Assembly: GCF_000993805.1 (NCBI RefSeq)
Contig: NZ_CP009961.1
Coordinates: 1,264,453 to 1,328,452, forward strand
Length of the DNA: 64,000 nt
Direction of reading: 5' to 3'
From: Thermofilum uzonense
Lineage (GTDB): Archaea > Thermoproteota > Thermoprotei > Thermofilales > Thermofilaceae
In this document: one piece after another, positions 36,376-45,203 of the stretch
How positions within the stretch are numbered: the first letter of the stretch is position 1
Layout of the letters: every line of letters begins with the position of its first letter
The notes under the pieces: model-generated
Seen by the model: only the letters and a program-made list of their open reading frames with translations
Told to the model about the DNA's origin: nothing
Database searches by the model: none
Position numbers and translations under genes: made by a program

Positions 36376-38184
36376 ATGTCCTCTCTTGATGGTATTGCTT
36401 ACAGCTTGTTCGGCTGGGCCGGCGAGGCAATTATACGGCTTTACCCACCGCTCAAGGACGACATAGCCTCAGCCGACATGAAGGTATATCCACCTGCGTA
36501 TGCTGCGAGGGTTGTCATGTTGTCTCTGATAGCCCTTGCACTGGGCTTTGCCTTCGACGCTCCTCTCGTCATGATAATGAGTCGTCTAGGCGCGGGGCTC
36601 TTACAGATAGTCTCCCTTTCAATTCTCGCTCCGATAATTCTGGCATCTTTGACGTTTATTCTTGCTCTTTTCTATCCTAGGTTAAAAGTGTCGTCCCGTG
36701 TATCTAGGTTTGACCTGGAGATACCCTACCTATCCGTATACATAACAGTTATGGCTACTGGTGGAATCTCTCCCTATACAAGCTTTGAACGCCTCGCAAA
36801 GGCACCCAAGGTATTGTTCCAGGAAATCAGGAAGGAGGCTACACGCTTCTTCATAAGCGTAAAGGCTATTGGTATGGATCCGCTTTCCGCCATAGAGGAG
36901 AGCGCCAAAAGAGTCCCTCACAATGGCTACAAGCAGCTCATGCTAGGCTATGCAGCAACGTTGAGAGCTGGAGGGGACGTTGTACACTATCTCCAGAGAC
37001 AGACGGAAGTCATGCTACGTGAACGAGTATCACAAGTAAAGACCGTTGGAGAGAGAATAGGTGCACTGATGGAATCATACATGGCAATTGTTTTGCTCAC
37101 ATCGATGACTTTATATGTGCTTTACGTCGTGAACATGGCTCTAGCACAGGCGGGTCTCGGGCTCCAGCAGGGTGCGTTCCAGTTCGTGATAGTATCTTAC
37201 ATAGTGATGCCCATGCTTTCAGGGCTCTTCATTTACTTGGCTGACCTTATGCAACCAAAGTACCCCGTCTACGATAGCACCCCATACATAATATACTTCG
37301 CACTAGGGCTTCCACTAACAATATTTCTTTTCATTGCAACAACACTACCCTTCCTCGTGCCTCCACCACTCTCCACAGCACTGCGCACGGTATTCTATCC
37401 GTTTGTCACACTTGTAGAGTCAATTACAAAGGCCCTGGGAATGCAGCGTGGATATGAGAGCGGCGTCGGCATGATTATCTCCACAAGCATAGGCCTGATT
37501 CCACCCATGATAGCCGAAAACTATTCTACCCTAAAGTTCGGGGGCATACAGTACGGCTTAACCCGGTTCTTGAGAGACCTCGTAGAGGTGAGGAAGACAG
37601 GCATGGCTCCCGAAAAATGCATCACGAACCTCAAAGATCGAGACTACGGTCGATTCACTCCATATCTTCAAGAAATGGCTACACAGGTTGGATGGGGTGT
37701 ATCCCTCGGCAAGATCTTTCAAAGATTTTCACGTGGTATGAAAAACTGGTTCGCGTTAATCTCCATGTTCCTCCTCGTTGAGAGTATCGAGGTGGGGGGT
37801 GGGACGCCACAGACACTGGAGGCCCTCGCGAGTTACGCCGAGACACTTGAACAGGTAGAGAAGGAGAAGAAGGCTGCTCTGAGGCCTTTAATGCTGATGC
37901 CCTACGTGGGTGCCCTCATCATAACAATCGTCGTTTTGATCCTGGTTAGTTTCATGGGCTCTATGCTTAAGTTTGCCGGGCAAAGCATCTCCACCGAGCA
38001 GTTGACTAGTACATTCCTCCCACCAGTTATAATTAACAGTTACATGATGGGTTTAGCAGCGGGTAAGATTGGTTCTGAGAGAGTTTCAGCCGGCTTCCTG
38101 CACGCGTTTTTACTCATGTTGGCAAACCTTGTCTCAATGATAATAGCTCCGCAGATAACAGCGGGTATGATGCCAAGGTTATAG
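36376..38184 (+). CDS. Type IV pilus/archaellum-type membrane platform protein (FlaJ/TadC family)
   Basis: 602 residues from ATG 36376 (MSSLDGIAYSLFGW, AAGGC before it). The open frame extends to a GTG at 36298, but that lies inside the right end of repeat copy C and is rejected. Two FlaJ/T2SF modules occur, each with a soluble four-helix part (DLEIPYLSVYITVMATGGISP near 120, and EKKAALRPLMLMPYVGA near 500) and pairs of membrane helices at about 60-110, 240-320, 325-365 and 515-600. It is the inner-membrane partner of the ATPase at 31594, which here is four kilobases upstream. Confidence 0.85.
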   Translation: MSSLDGIAYSLFGWAGEAIIRLYPPLKDDIASADMKVYPPAYAARVVMLSLIALALGFAFDAPLVMIMSRLGAGLLQIVSLSILAPIILASLTFILALFYPRLKVSSRVSRFDLEIPYLSVYITVMATGGISPYTSFERLAKAPKVLFQEIRKEATRFFISVKAIGMDPLSAIEESAKRVPHNGYKQLMLGYAATLRAGGDVVHYLQRQTEVMLRERVSQVKTVGERIGALMESYMAIVLLTSMTLYVLYVVNMALAQAGLGLQQGAFQFVIVSYIVMPMLSGLFIYLADLMQPKYPVYDSTPYIIYFALGLPLTIFLFIATTLPFLVPPPLSTALRTVFYPFVTLVESITKALGMQRGYESGVGMIISTSIGLIPPMIAENYSTLKFGGIQYGLTRFLRDLVEVRKTGMAPEKCITNLKDRDYGRFTPYLQEMATQVGWGVSLGKIFQRFSRGMKNWFALISMFLLVESIEVGGGTPQTLEALASYAETLEQVEKEKKAALRPLMLMPYVGALIITIVVLILVSFMGSMLKFAGQSISTEQLTSTFLPPVIINSYMMGLAAGKIGSERVSAGFLHAFLLMLANLVSMIIAPQITAGMMPRL

Positions 38185-38196
38185 AACGGGAAACAG

Positions 38197-38760
38197 ATGT
38201 CAATACTAATCACGGGCACCCCTGGAGTGGGTAAAACAACTGTTGCACACCAACTCGCCTCGAAGCTTGGCTTAAAATATCTTAACCTCGGAGACATCGT
38301 TAAAGATAAAGGACTCTATACTCAATACGATGCGCGTACAGACTCTTATATCGTGGATTTGAAAAAAACACGCCGTTATCTTGAGCAGATTCTGACGTGT
38401 AAGGAGATCTTGGACACTCACCTTGTAGAGGCTGTACCTCCTAAAAAAATTTCTAAAGCTATTGTGCTAAGGCTAGACCCTCTTGTACTACGTGACCGGC
38501 TAAAAGAGAGGGGGTATGTTTATGAAAAGATTGAAGAAAACCTGGAGGCAGAAATTCTAGATTACGTGCTTATTAAAGCTGTGAAGAGGATTCAAAGAGA
38601 TAGATTATATGAAGTAGACACTACGGGAAAAACTATAGGTGAAATTGTTGAAATTATTACGAAAATTATCCAAGAAAACAGTAAGGAATACCGTCCTGGA
38701 TCAGTTGATTGGCTAACAAAATACTATTTTCTCATTGAGAAGAAAGGGGGAATTATTTAA
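38197..38760 (+). CDS. Adenylate kinase AK6/Fap7 family
   Basis: 187 residues. P-loop GTPGVGKTT at the start, LGDIVKDKGLY and the short LID-less core are typical of AK6 (Fap7/hCINAP). Members have adenylate kinase or ATPase activity and help small-subunit rRNA processing with uS11 in archaea and eukaryotes. It follows the pilus gene by 12 bp; its real partners are probably the ribosomal genes downstream. Confidence 0.88.
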   Translation: MSILITGTPGVGKTTVAHQLASKLGLKYLNLGDIVKDKGLYTQYDARTDSYIVDLKKTRRYLEQILTCKEILDTHLVEAVPPKKISKAIVLRLDPLVLRDRLKERGYVYEKIEENLEAEILDYVLIKAVKRIQRDRLYEVDTTGKTIGEIVEIITKIIQENSKEYRPGSVDWLTKYYFLIEKKGGII

Positions 38761-38792
38761 ATTTGAAGTTCATTACACCTTAATGTAGAAAA

Positions 38793-39236
38793 ATGGCTGG
38801 CAAAACTCGTGGGGTGAGAGGAGGAGGCGTAGGACGCCACCTCATAGTAGAAATGTTCGAGTGCGACCCTACGGTACTTGACAGTGTAGACATTGTTCGC
38901 TCTGCCCTCATAGACGCTGCAGTTGCTTCAAACAGCACTGTAGTGAGCTATGACTTCTACCGGTTCAAGCCTCATGGAGTTAGCGGATATGTATTGGTAG
39001 CTGAATCTCACATATCAATTCATACCTGGCCTGAGTATGGCTACGCAGCGATAGACGTTTTCACATGTGGAGAGCATACCGATCCCTGGAAGGGGCTTGA
39101 CATGCTAAGGGACCGGTTACGGGCTAAAAAGATGACTGTCCTAGAGATTGTCCGTGGTGTAGGAATTGAAAACTACGAAGGCTACTGGATTCCACCCGAG
39201 AAGAAGAAGGCCGAGGCCCTTGTCACCTCAAAATAA
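38793..39236 (+). CDS. speD: S-adenosylmethionine decarboxylase family proenzyme (SpeD)
   Basis: 147 residues. The self-cleavage site is AESHISIHTWPEYGYAAIDV: the peptide breaks before the first Ser of ESHIS, turning that Ser into the pyruvoyl cofactor, and FTCGEH carries the catalytic Cys. The family makes decarboxylated SAM for spermidine. In Crenarchaeota a close paralog has become arginine decarboxylase, making the agmatine used by TiaS; which of the two this is cannot be told from the motif alone. TATA-like ATTTAAATTT at about 38755. Confidence 0.9.
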   Translation: MAGKTRGVRGGGVGRHLIVEMFECDPTVLDSVDIVRSALIDAAVASNSTVVSYDFYRFKPHGVSGYVLVAESHISIHTWPEYGYAAIDVFTCGEHTDPWKGLDMLRDRLRAKKMTVLEIVRGVGIENYEGYWIPPEKKKAEALVTSK

Positions 39237-39337
39237 TTCTTCTTTACTTTCCTTATTATCTTTTCACAGGTTAGCCGTCTAGAATCCTGCGCAACGAAAG
39301 TTTTTAAATACTGGAAATCAATTAACCAGGGGTCTTC

Positions 39338-39784
39338 ATGCGAAAATCGAAGGAAAAAGGCCGCTCGGGCTCAAAGAGACCGCATGAGTTGAAGAAGCCG
39401 GAATGGGTTACAATGCGTAAAGAAGAAGTCGAAGAACTTGTAGTTTCCCTTTACAGGAAAGGCTACCCCCCTTCGATGATTGGACTTATTCTCCGCGACC
39501 AGTATGGTATCCCATTGGTTAAAGCTGTAACCGGTAAGAGTATTTTGAAAATTTTGAGAGAAAGAGGGTTTACACCTGAGATACCTGAAGATCTGATGAA
39601 CCTCATAAAGAGAGCATTGCGAATAAGAAGACACCTAGAGGAACACCCAAAGGATTATCATTCAAAGAGGGGCCTGCAACTAACTGAGAGTAAAATCCAC
39701 AGATTGTCCAAGTACTATAAACGTGAAGGAGTGTTACCTCCCGACTGGAAGTACGAGCCAGAAAAAATGGCCCTGTACACGTAA
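39338..39784 (+). CDS. rps15: 30S ribosomal protein S15 (uS15, archaeal long form)
   Basis: 148 residues with the archaeal/eukaryotic N-terminal extension ([18 protein letters not shown]) before the four-helix S15 core ending [20 protein letters not shown]. It binds 16S rRNA in the platform. TTTTTAAATA at about 39301 is a good TATA box for the ATG at 39338. It heads a unit with the DHH exonuclease and Pcc1. Confidence 0.95.
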   Translation: MRKSKEKGRSGSKRPHELKKPEWVTMRKEEVEELVVSLYRKGYPPSMIGLILRDQYGIPLVKAVTGKSILKILRERGFTPEIPEDLMNLIKRALRIRRHLEEHPKDYHSKRGLQLTESKIHRLSKYYKREGVLPPDWKYEPEKMALYT

Positions 39785-39826
39785 AGGTTTTAGGGTTAGA
39801 TCTGCCCGATTCATTAAGGAAGCTTT

Positions 39827-41221
39827 ATGATGGCTGGTATACAGGACCTTCTCTCGCATGCTTTGCCCTTCTTTGAAGGTATAAAACGAGAAAAAAGCCC
39901 TGTGCTCGTTGTCTCACATTATGATGCCGACGGCCTGTCCTCAGCATCCATCCTTTCGTGGATGCTTACAAGACTCGATGTCCCCTTCCAGCTAGTCTTT
40001 GTGGAACAAACATATCCTGATACTCTAGAGGAGCTCCCCTTCTCTAACTACAAACACGTTATTTTCCTCGACCTTGGGAGCGGATACAAAGACTTTATAA
40101 AAACGTTCGCGAGTAACAAGCAAGTATTAATAGTTGACCACCACGTCCCTGCAAAAAGTGATGGCTGGGAAGGCCTAATCGAGATAAATCCTTACCTAGT
40201 AGGTGTTGATGCCTCAACTCAAACAAGTTCATCCTCCCTGTCTTACAGTATTGTATCGCGGGTGTTGGGAGACTCAGTTAGTCTCCTCCCGGTGGCCGTT
40301 GCAGGGGCTTTGGGGGACAGGCTCGATGTTGGTGAGAAATTCTCACTTACAGGTTTAAACAAGGAAATTGTCGAGAAGGGAAAAAAGCTAGGAGTAATAG
40401 AGGAGTTTGTTTCACTCAGGCTTTTCGGCATCAAGAAGAAAACCATAGTTGAAGCCATAGCTTCCACCCTGGATCCATTTATACCGGGGTTAAGCGGGAA
40501 TCCCTCAGCATGTATAAAGTTTCTTGAGTCGATAGGTATCCAGCCTCGAAGTGGCGACAGCGCGCGATTAGCGTCTTCTCTATCCCAGGAAGAGATAAAA
40601 CTCTTGGCTTCTGAGCTTATAAAATACATGATTAGTAACGGCGTAAACGTAAAGGAAGCCGAAAAAATCTTTGGATATAACTATTATCTTGTTCCAGAGC
40701 CTGACGCTAGCCCATTAAAAGATCTTCGAGAATATGCTTTTGTTCTAAACGCGCTAGGCCGGCTTGACCACTATGGAACAGCCATGGCGCTCAACCTTGG
40801 CTTCAGGGGGAAATACATAGTTAGGGTCGAGGAAAGCATAAAGGAATATAGGAGACTTCTTGCTAAGCAGCTATCCAGGATCTTCGAGAAAGGTGAAGAA
40901 ATAGCACGACATGGTAAACAGTGTGTAATCTATTTTCTCGATGAAAATCTCCCAAAACTTACGGGTCCCTTGAGCTCAATTATTGCAAATGATTTTTCTC
41001 AGAAATTCAAGGCGTCGCATATTAAAATTATTGGAATAGCTGCACCGACAACCGGGGAAAAGTACAAGATCTCCTTTAGAAGGATTGATGAATCTATAGA
41101 CCTAGGAAATATTTTACAAAAACTGTCTCGAGAACTTGGATTCATGGGTGGTGGCCATCCAGCAGCTGGAGGAGCACTTATCGATGAAAAAATATTGGAT
41201 AAATTACTCGAAAAAATATAG
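39827..41221 (+). CDS. DHH-family phosphoesterase (archaeal RecJ-like exonuclease)
   Basis: 464 residues. DHH domain with SHYDADGLSSA, the central DHH of LIVDHHVPAK and AGALGDR; C-terminal DHHA1 domain with FMGGGHPAAGGA. Manganese-dependent single-strand nuclease or small-nucleotide phosphodiesterase; archaeal homologs act in replication (GAN/RecJ) or RNA turnover. Two ATGs are adjacent at 39827 and 39830. Grouped with rps15 and pcc1, an arrangement also found in other archaea. Confidence 0.88.
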   Translation: MMAGIQDLLSHALPFFEGIKREKSPVLVVSHYDADGLSSASILSWMLTRLDVPFQLVFVEQTYPDTLEELPFSNYKHVIFLDLGSGYKDFIKTFASNKQVLIVDHHVPAKSDGWEGLIEINPYLVGVDASTQTSSSSLSYSIVSRVLGDSVSLLPVAVAGALGDRLDVGEKFSLTGLNKEIVEKGKKLGVIEEFVSLRLFGIKKKTIVEAIASTLDPFIPGLSGNPSACIKFLESIGIQPRSGDSARLASSLSQEEIKLLASELIKYMISNGVNVKEAEKIFGYNYYLVPEPDASPLKDLREYAFVLNALGRLDHYGTAMALNLGFRGKYIVRVEESIKEYRRLLAKQLSRIFEKGEEIARHGKQCVIYFLDENLPKLTGPLSSIIANDFSQKFKASHIKIIGIAAPTTGEKYKISFRRIDESIDLGNILQKLSRELGFMGGGHPAAGGALIDEKILDKLLEKI

Positions 41222-41226
41222 TAGGG

Positions 41227-41463
41227 TTGAAAGTCTTGATAAGGGAAATTTCTATAAAAATTGAGCTTCCCGGATCAAGAGAGTTTCATGAAGCCCTCAG
41301 TGTCGATGATTACAGTACCCGTGAAGTGTCCTTATCCTCTGACTGGAAAGAAGAAAGAGTACTCTACACTATAAGACTTAGACCTGAAAGATTAGGCGAG
41401 GCGAAAGGTATAATCAACGAGATACTCAGATTATTACAAATGTTAGAGCTTCTCGAGAAGTAG
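41227..41463 (+). CDS. pcc1: KEOPS complex subunit Pcc1-like
   Basis: A 78-residue small alpha/beta protein, TTG start, 5 bp after the DHH gene. The pattern of a beta strand with acidic core (SIKIELPGSREFHEALSVDD), a second strand pair and a long final helix (LGEAKGIINEILRLLQMLEL) fits Pcc1, the dimer-forming subunit that supports tRNA threonylcarbamoyladenosine synthesis. The neighbourhood S15-DHH-Pcc1 supports it; the sequence alone is weak. Confidence 0.7.
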   Translation: MKVLIREISIKIELPGSREFHEALSVDDYSTREVSLSSDWKEERVLYTIRLRPERLGEAKGIINEILRLLQMLELLEK

Positions 41464-41477
41464 AACTCGTCTCGAAG

Positions 41478-41589
41478 CGGGCCCGCCGGGATTTGAACCC
41501 GGGACCTACGGCTATCTCCAAGCAATTCTCACCGGAGTGCGGCGCTAGTAGAGCGTGGCCGCCACGCTTCCTGGCTACGCCACGGGCCC
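41478..41589 (-). tRNA. tRNA-Arg (CCG) with two introns
   Basis: Acceptor GGGCCCG/CGGGCCC, discriminator G, T arm CCGGG-TTCAAAT-CCCGG. The anticodon stem GCGGC/GCCGT encloses 45 bases where 7 are allowed. Removing 20 bases after the stem's 5' strand (CACGCTC...CGCCGCA) and 18 bases at the canonical 37/38 site (TGAGAATTGCTTGGAGAT) leaves CTCCGGA, anticodon CCG. The resulting 74-nt tRNA matches archaeal tRNA-Arg. The first junction may be off by a few bases. No CCA encoded. Confidence 0.85.
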
Positions 41590-41733
41590 CGCTTTCCAAA
41601 ACAGGGAATTACCAGAAAAATGTTTTGCAACTAGTATAATGATTCAATTTGACGTTAGGCTACCGTAACGATAGATTACGATGTTAGCTAAAATTTTTTT
41701 AACCAGTGATTCGCTAGTATATTGGTGAAAATT

Positions 41734-42204
41734 ATGAGTGAGCAGATTGCTGAGGGAAAAATCGACCACATTGACAAAAAAATCCTAGAGATTATGCAGG
41801 ACAACGCTAAAACGCCTTATTCCCAGATTGCAAGCCAGCTTGGAATATCTGAGGCTACAGTTCATCTACGGATCCGAAAGCTGGTTAATGCTGGCATAAT
41901 TAAGAGATTCCAGGCTGTCGTGGATCCTGAAAAGGTGGGTAAGAGAGTAACCGCGATAATAGCTGTTGTAGCTATACCTCAAAAGTACAGTCAAGTATTG
42001 AAACAACTTGAGAAAATGCCTGAGGTCTACGAAATATTTGACGTTACGGGAGAATACTCCACCATCCTGAAGGTTAGAGTTAAAAACAAGGAGGAGCTTG
42101 CAAAGCTTATCGACGAGATTGGAAACATTGATGGTGTTGAAAATACGAAAACCATGTACGTGTTGAGAGTCATTAAGGAGGATACAAGGATCAAGATTGA
42201 GTAA
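41734..42204 (+). CDS. Lrp/AsnC family transcription regulator
   Basis: 156 residues from ATG 41734 (GGTGA five bases before it; a TTG at 41722 is an alternative). N-terminal winged HTH (KILEIMQDNAKTPYSQIASQ, LGISEATVHLRIRKL) and C-terminal RAM ligand-binding domain (VYEIFDVTGEYSTILKVRV). Such regulators sense amino acids and form octamers; the target is not visible. Divergent from tRNA-Arg; TTTTTTTAACC at about 41692 may be its TATA element. Confidence 0.92.
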   Translation: MSEQIAEGKIDHIDKKILEIMQDNAKTPYSQIASQLGISEATVHLRIRKLVNAGIIKRFQAVVDPEKVGKRVTAIIAVVAIPQKYSQVLKQLEKMPEVYEIFDVTGEYSTILKVRVKNKEELAKLIDEIGNIDGVENTKTMYVLRVIKEDTRIKIE

Positions 42205-42249
42205 CCTGTTATACGAAAAAGCTTTTTCTATAAGTACCATTATCACTGT

Positions 42250-42858
42250 GTGGCAGAGGACGTAAAGAAAGCCATGAATAGCATAGCTGAGTTCATAATT
42301 AAAGCATCTCAACAAATAGACAATGAAACCACGACGCGTTTCCTAAAGATACTCACCTCCGCCCTCGCAAATAAAAACAAGATACTCGTACTCGGCGCAG
42401 GGCGTAGCGGGCTTGTCGCGAAGGCCTTCGCTATGAGGTTAATGCATCTCGGATTTGACGTTTATGTGGTTGGGGAGACAATTACCCCCTCTGTTCACGA
42501 AAACGATGTTTTAATAGCTGTTTCAGGCTCCGGGAGTACACAGATAGTTCTCTCTGTAGCATCGGCCGCAAAGAGGGCTAAGGCTACTGTAGTAGCAGTT
42601 ACCTCATTCGAAGACTCGCCCTTGGGCAAGATGAGTGATTTTATCGTAAAAATCCCTGGAAGAACAAAGGTCGCTACAGAGACAGACTACTTTGCAAGAC
42701 AAGTCATGGGTCTCTACGAGCCGTTAGCCCCTCTAGGGACACTATTCGAAGATACCGTTATGATATTCTTTGACGGCGTAGTATATGCACTTATGAATCT
42801 CCTAGGCATCGCAGAGGAAGACATGAAGAAGAGGCATGCCAATATAGAGGGTATATAA
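42250..42858 (+). CDS. hxlB: 6-phospho-3-hexuloisomerase
   Basis: 202 residues, a SIS-domain isomerase: GAGRSGLVAKAFAMRLMHLG, GETITPSVHENDVLIAVSGS and a C-terminal LFEDTVMIFFDGVVYALM are diagnostic of PHI. With hexulose-phosphate synthase (not in the window) it runs the ribulose monophosphate route backwards in archaea to make pentoses. GTG start at 42250, 45 bp after the Lrp gene. Confidence 0.92.
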   Translation: MAEDVKKAMNSIAEFIIKASQQIDNETTTRFLKILTSALANKNKILVLGAGRSGLVAKAFAMRLMHLGFDVYVVGETITPSVHENDVLIAVSGSGSTQIVLSVASAAKRAKATVVAVTSFEDSPLGKMSDFIVKIPGRTKVATETDYFARQVMGLYEPLAPLGTLFEDTVMIFFDGVVYALMNLLGIAEEDMKKRHANIEGI

Positions 42859-42931
42859 TAGAAAATCGAAAATCAATACTATATCTATTTAACCTGTTGT
42901 TGTTAACTAAAAAGGTAATGCTTCTTAAAAG

Positions 42932-43575
42932 CTAGGAAAGATTTCTAGCCCGAGAAGGACTTCAATCCTGCTTTTGAGTTCTTCTAGCTCCCTGAGCATA
43001 GCGTCAATATCGTTGAGCGTCTTCCTGTAGTCTGGGAGGATGTCAGCGTAGATCATTAGAGGGGGTGATGCGTGTGCGTCGAATGTTTACCTCCTCGACT
43101 GCCTCGCTTAGGGCGTGGTACGCCCTCCCCGCGTGGTCAACCTGCCAGGCCTGCATAGCCCTGGACTCCCCCGGGTGTAGGTTGAGGCCACCGGCAAGGG
43201 ACAACGCCCGGCTGTAAGCCTCCAAGGCCTCTACAAGTGCCCCCGGTGCGGCCTCGAGATCAACGCGGACATAAACGCATGCTTGAACATCGCCAGGAAG
43301 GCGGGATACACTCCGCCAACACCAAGCAAGATCGAGACCTACATCCCGACACACCAAGGCGTCACACCACTCACCGAGAAGAAAGACAAGATACGGCCAC
43401 CAGGCCAGAGAATAACCCCTAGGAGGAGTAACCGGGAGCCGGCCCCTAATGGCGCAGGCCGGTTGCTAGACCAAAGGAAGGTACTCGACAACATGAATGC
43501 GAGGCTCGGGACGCTCGAGGAGTACAGGAGCAGGATTGAAGGTCCATCCAGAGGGCTAGAAATCCTCCCCTAACC
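42932..43575 (+). mobile_element. TnpB-relic repeat, copy D (long, composite)
   Basis: The longest member. The left 130 bases, read leftward, give ADILPDYRKTLNDIDAMLRE and a variant end LLGLEIFP. About 170 bases not found in other copies follow. Then comes the best-kept TnpB tail, GLYKCPRCGLEINADINACL then NIARKAGYTPPTPSKIE, with the zinc-knuckle CPRC and RuvC-III DIN. The right end (CGGGAGCCGGCCCCTAATGG) ends at about 43462. Behind it lies a second, inverted copy of the helical tail, DNMNARLGTLEEYRSRIEG with RGLEILP-stop, so the unit has inverted-repeat-like ends. Sits between hxlB and the PDCD5 gene. Confidence 0.72.
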
Positions 43576-43640
43576 TTGAGGGAGCATCGTCGCCAGCGAT
43601 AAGGATTTTAGCTTTGTAAGCTAGTGTTAGTGGTGATACT

Positions 43641-43988
43641 ATGAGTTATGAGGATAGTCCTGAGGAGCTTGAAGAGATAAAGCGGAGAAAACTCTTAGAG
43701 TATCAGAGACAGGCTCAGGAGGCTCAGAGAGCTGAGGCCCAGCGGGCCGCCGAGGAGGCAAGGCGCCAGGAAATACTAAGGAAGATACTGACTCCAGAGG
43801 CACGCGCCAGGTTGTCGAATCTAAAACTTGTGAAACCCGAACTCGTCGAGGCACTCGAGATCCAGCTCATACAACTCGCCTCTACCGGGTCTATAAGAGT
43901 TCCCATAGACGATGACACTCTGAAAGAGATCTTGGCGAGGTTCTCGTCATCAAGGAAAGAGTTCAAAGTTAAGTTCAGCTTTAGTTAA
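43641..43988 (+). CDS. PDCD5/TFAR19-family DNA-binding protein
   Basis: 115 residues: a long charged N-terminal helix rich in Gln/Ala/Arg (EYQRQAQEAQRAEAQRAAEE) and the compact three-helix core with ILTPEARARLSNLKLVKPEL, the family signature. Archaeal members are small basic proteins that may bind nucleic acid or assist the ribosome/chaperonin system. Typically next to L39e, L31e and aIF6, as here; S19e, often in the same cluster, has moved to 50028. Confidence 0.92.
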   Translation: MSYEDSPEELEEIKRRKLLEYQRQAQEAQRAEAQRAAEEARRQEILRKILTPEARARLSNLKLVKPELVEALEIQLIQLASTGSIRVPIDDDTLKEILARFSSSRKEFKVKFSFS

Positions 43989-44049
43989 CATAACTCCGAG
44001 AAAAATTTTTTATAATCTGCCCCGTTTGGTGGAGGGGTGGCTTGCATAA

Positions 44050-44202
44050 ATGGCTCGCAACAAACCCTTCGGTAAGAAAATAAGGCTCATTGCGGCTGTC
44101 AGAGAAAACCATCAAATTCCTATATGGGTTATCTCAAAGACTCTTGGCGAGGTTCGTAGAAAGCCGAGAAGAAACTGGCGCAGAAGCAGAATGCAACTCT
44201 AA
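44050..44202 (+). CDS. rpl39e: 50S ribosomal protein L39e
   Basis: A 50-residue very basic protein (MARNKPFGKKIRLIAAVREN, ending RRNWRRSRMQL), the complete eL39, which lines the peptide exit tunnel. GGAGGGGTGG precedes the ATG and TTTTTTATAATC at about 44008 is a TATA box. First of the L39e-L31e-aIF6 operon. Confidence 0.96.
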   Translation: MARNKPFGKKIRLIAAVRENHQIPIWVISKTLGEVRRKPRRNWRRSRMQL

Positions 44203-44219
44203 GGATAAGGTGATTAAGC

Positions 44220-44519
44220 ATGCCTAAGCTCCAGGAGGGAGAAAATGTCTTTGACATTGTTATACCATTACGTGACGCGCGCCGCGCTCCCAGGAAGAAG
44301 AGGGCGAAAGTTGCAATCCGTATAGTCAGGGAATGGGTTTCAAGGCATTTTCACCTCACGGGTGGAGTCAAGATAGGAGGTTTACTGAACGAGTATATCT
44401 GGTCAAGAAGCATCGAGAAGCCGCCTAGGAAGGTTAAAGTTACCGTTAAAATAAACGTCGAGGAGGGTGAAGCAGTGGAAGCCTTGGTGGATCTGCACTC
44501 AGGAGAAAAAAAGGATTAG
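44220..44519 (+). CDS. rpl31e: 50S ribosomal protein L31e
   Basis: 99 residues: FDIVIPLRDARRAPRKKRAK and AIRIVREWVSRHF are typical for eL31, located at the tunnel exit. 17 bp after rpl39e and 9 bp before the aIF6 gene, one operon. Confidence 0.95.
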   Translation: MPKLQEGENVFDIVIPLRDARRAPRKKRAKVAIRIVREWVSRHFHLTGGVKIGGLLNEYIWSRSIEKPPRKVKVTVKINVEEGEAVEALVDLHSGEKKD

Positions 44520-44528
44520 TGCACTTGT

Positions 44529-45203
44529 ATGTTTTCAGTTGAGCTCGTCGAGATTTACGGAACCCCCCAGGTTGGTATATTCATCTTCGCCAATGATAAG
44601 TACGCTCTAGTACCACCCGACATCCCTGAGAAGCTTGAAGCTAAGGTTAGGGAAGCATTAGAAGTAGAGATTTTAAAAGTCTCAGTGGCTGGGTCTAGGC
44701 TAATCGGGTCCCTAGCATGTGGTAATAACTCTGGGATAGTTTTGCCACGCAACGTCCTAGATTCAGAGCTTGAAATCATAAAAAACAACCTAAAGCTCAA
44801 CGTGACTGTGCTCGAGGGAGTAAAAGAAACCGGACTCGGGAATCTAGTACTCGCCAACGACAATGCTTGCCTGGTTAGTCCTCTACTACCTAAAAACGCC
44901 TCAAAGTTGATCTCTGATACTCTGGGAGTCGAATGCGTTGTAGCGGATCTCGGTGGAAGCCCCTTTGTTGGCTCGCTCGCAGTAGTCACCAATAGGGGCC
45001 TGGCACTCCCTCCCTTCGTCTCGGACGATGAATTGAAGAGACTTGAGAAGATCTTTAAGGTTCAAGGCGGGCTCTTAACAATCAACAAGGGCAGAATGTT
45101 TCTCAGATCGGGACTAGTCGCAAACACTAAGGGTGCTCTTGCCGGTTCAGAGACGACTGGTCATGAGCTAATGCAGATACAGAGGATATTCTCCCAGTCA
45201 TGA
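44529..45203 (+). CDS. eif6: Translation initiation factor 6 (aIF6)
   Basis: 224 residues with the five-fold repeated pentein units (VAGSRLIGSLACGNNSGIVL and LGGSPFVGSLAVVTNRGLAL are repeats). aIF6 binds the large subunit and stops premature joining of the small one. The last 77 bp overlap the convergent radical SAM gene, an unusually deep tail-to-tail overlap. Confidence 0.95.
   Translation: MFSVELVEIYGTPQVGIFIFANDKYALVPPDIPEKLEAKVREALEVEILKVSVAGSRLIGSLACGNNSGIVLPRNVLDSELEIIKNNLKLNVTVLEGVKETGLGNLVLANDNACLVSPLLPKNASKLISDTLGVECVVADLGGSPFVGSLAVVTNRGLALPPFVSDDELKRLEKIFKVQGGLLTINKGRMFLRSGLVANTKGALAGSETTGHELMQIQRIFSQS

Noticed and set aside
43043-43357. Leftward 104-codon frame in repeat copy D
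   Set aside because: Its strand is antisense to the better conserved TnpB tail and no family pattern is visible; the unique 170 bp inside remain unexplained.
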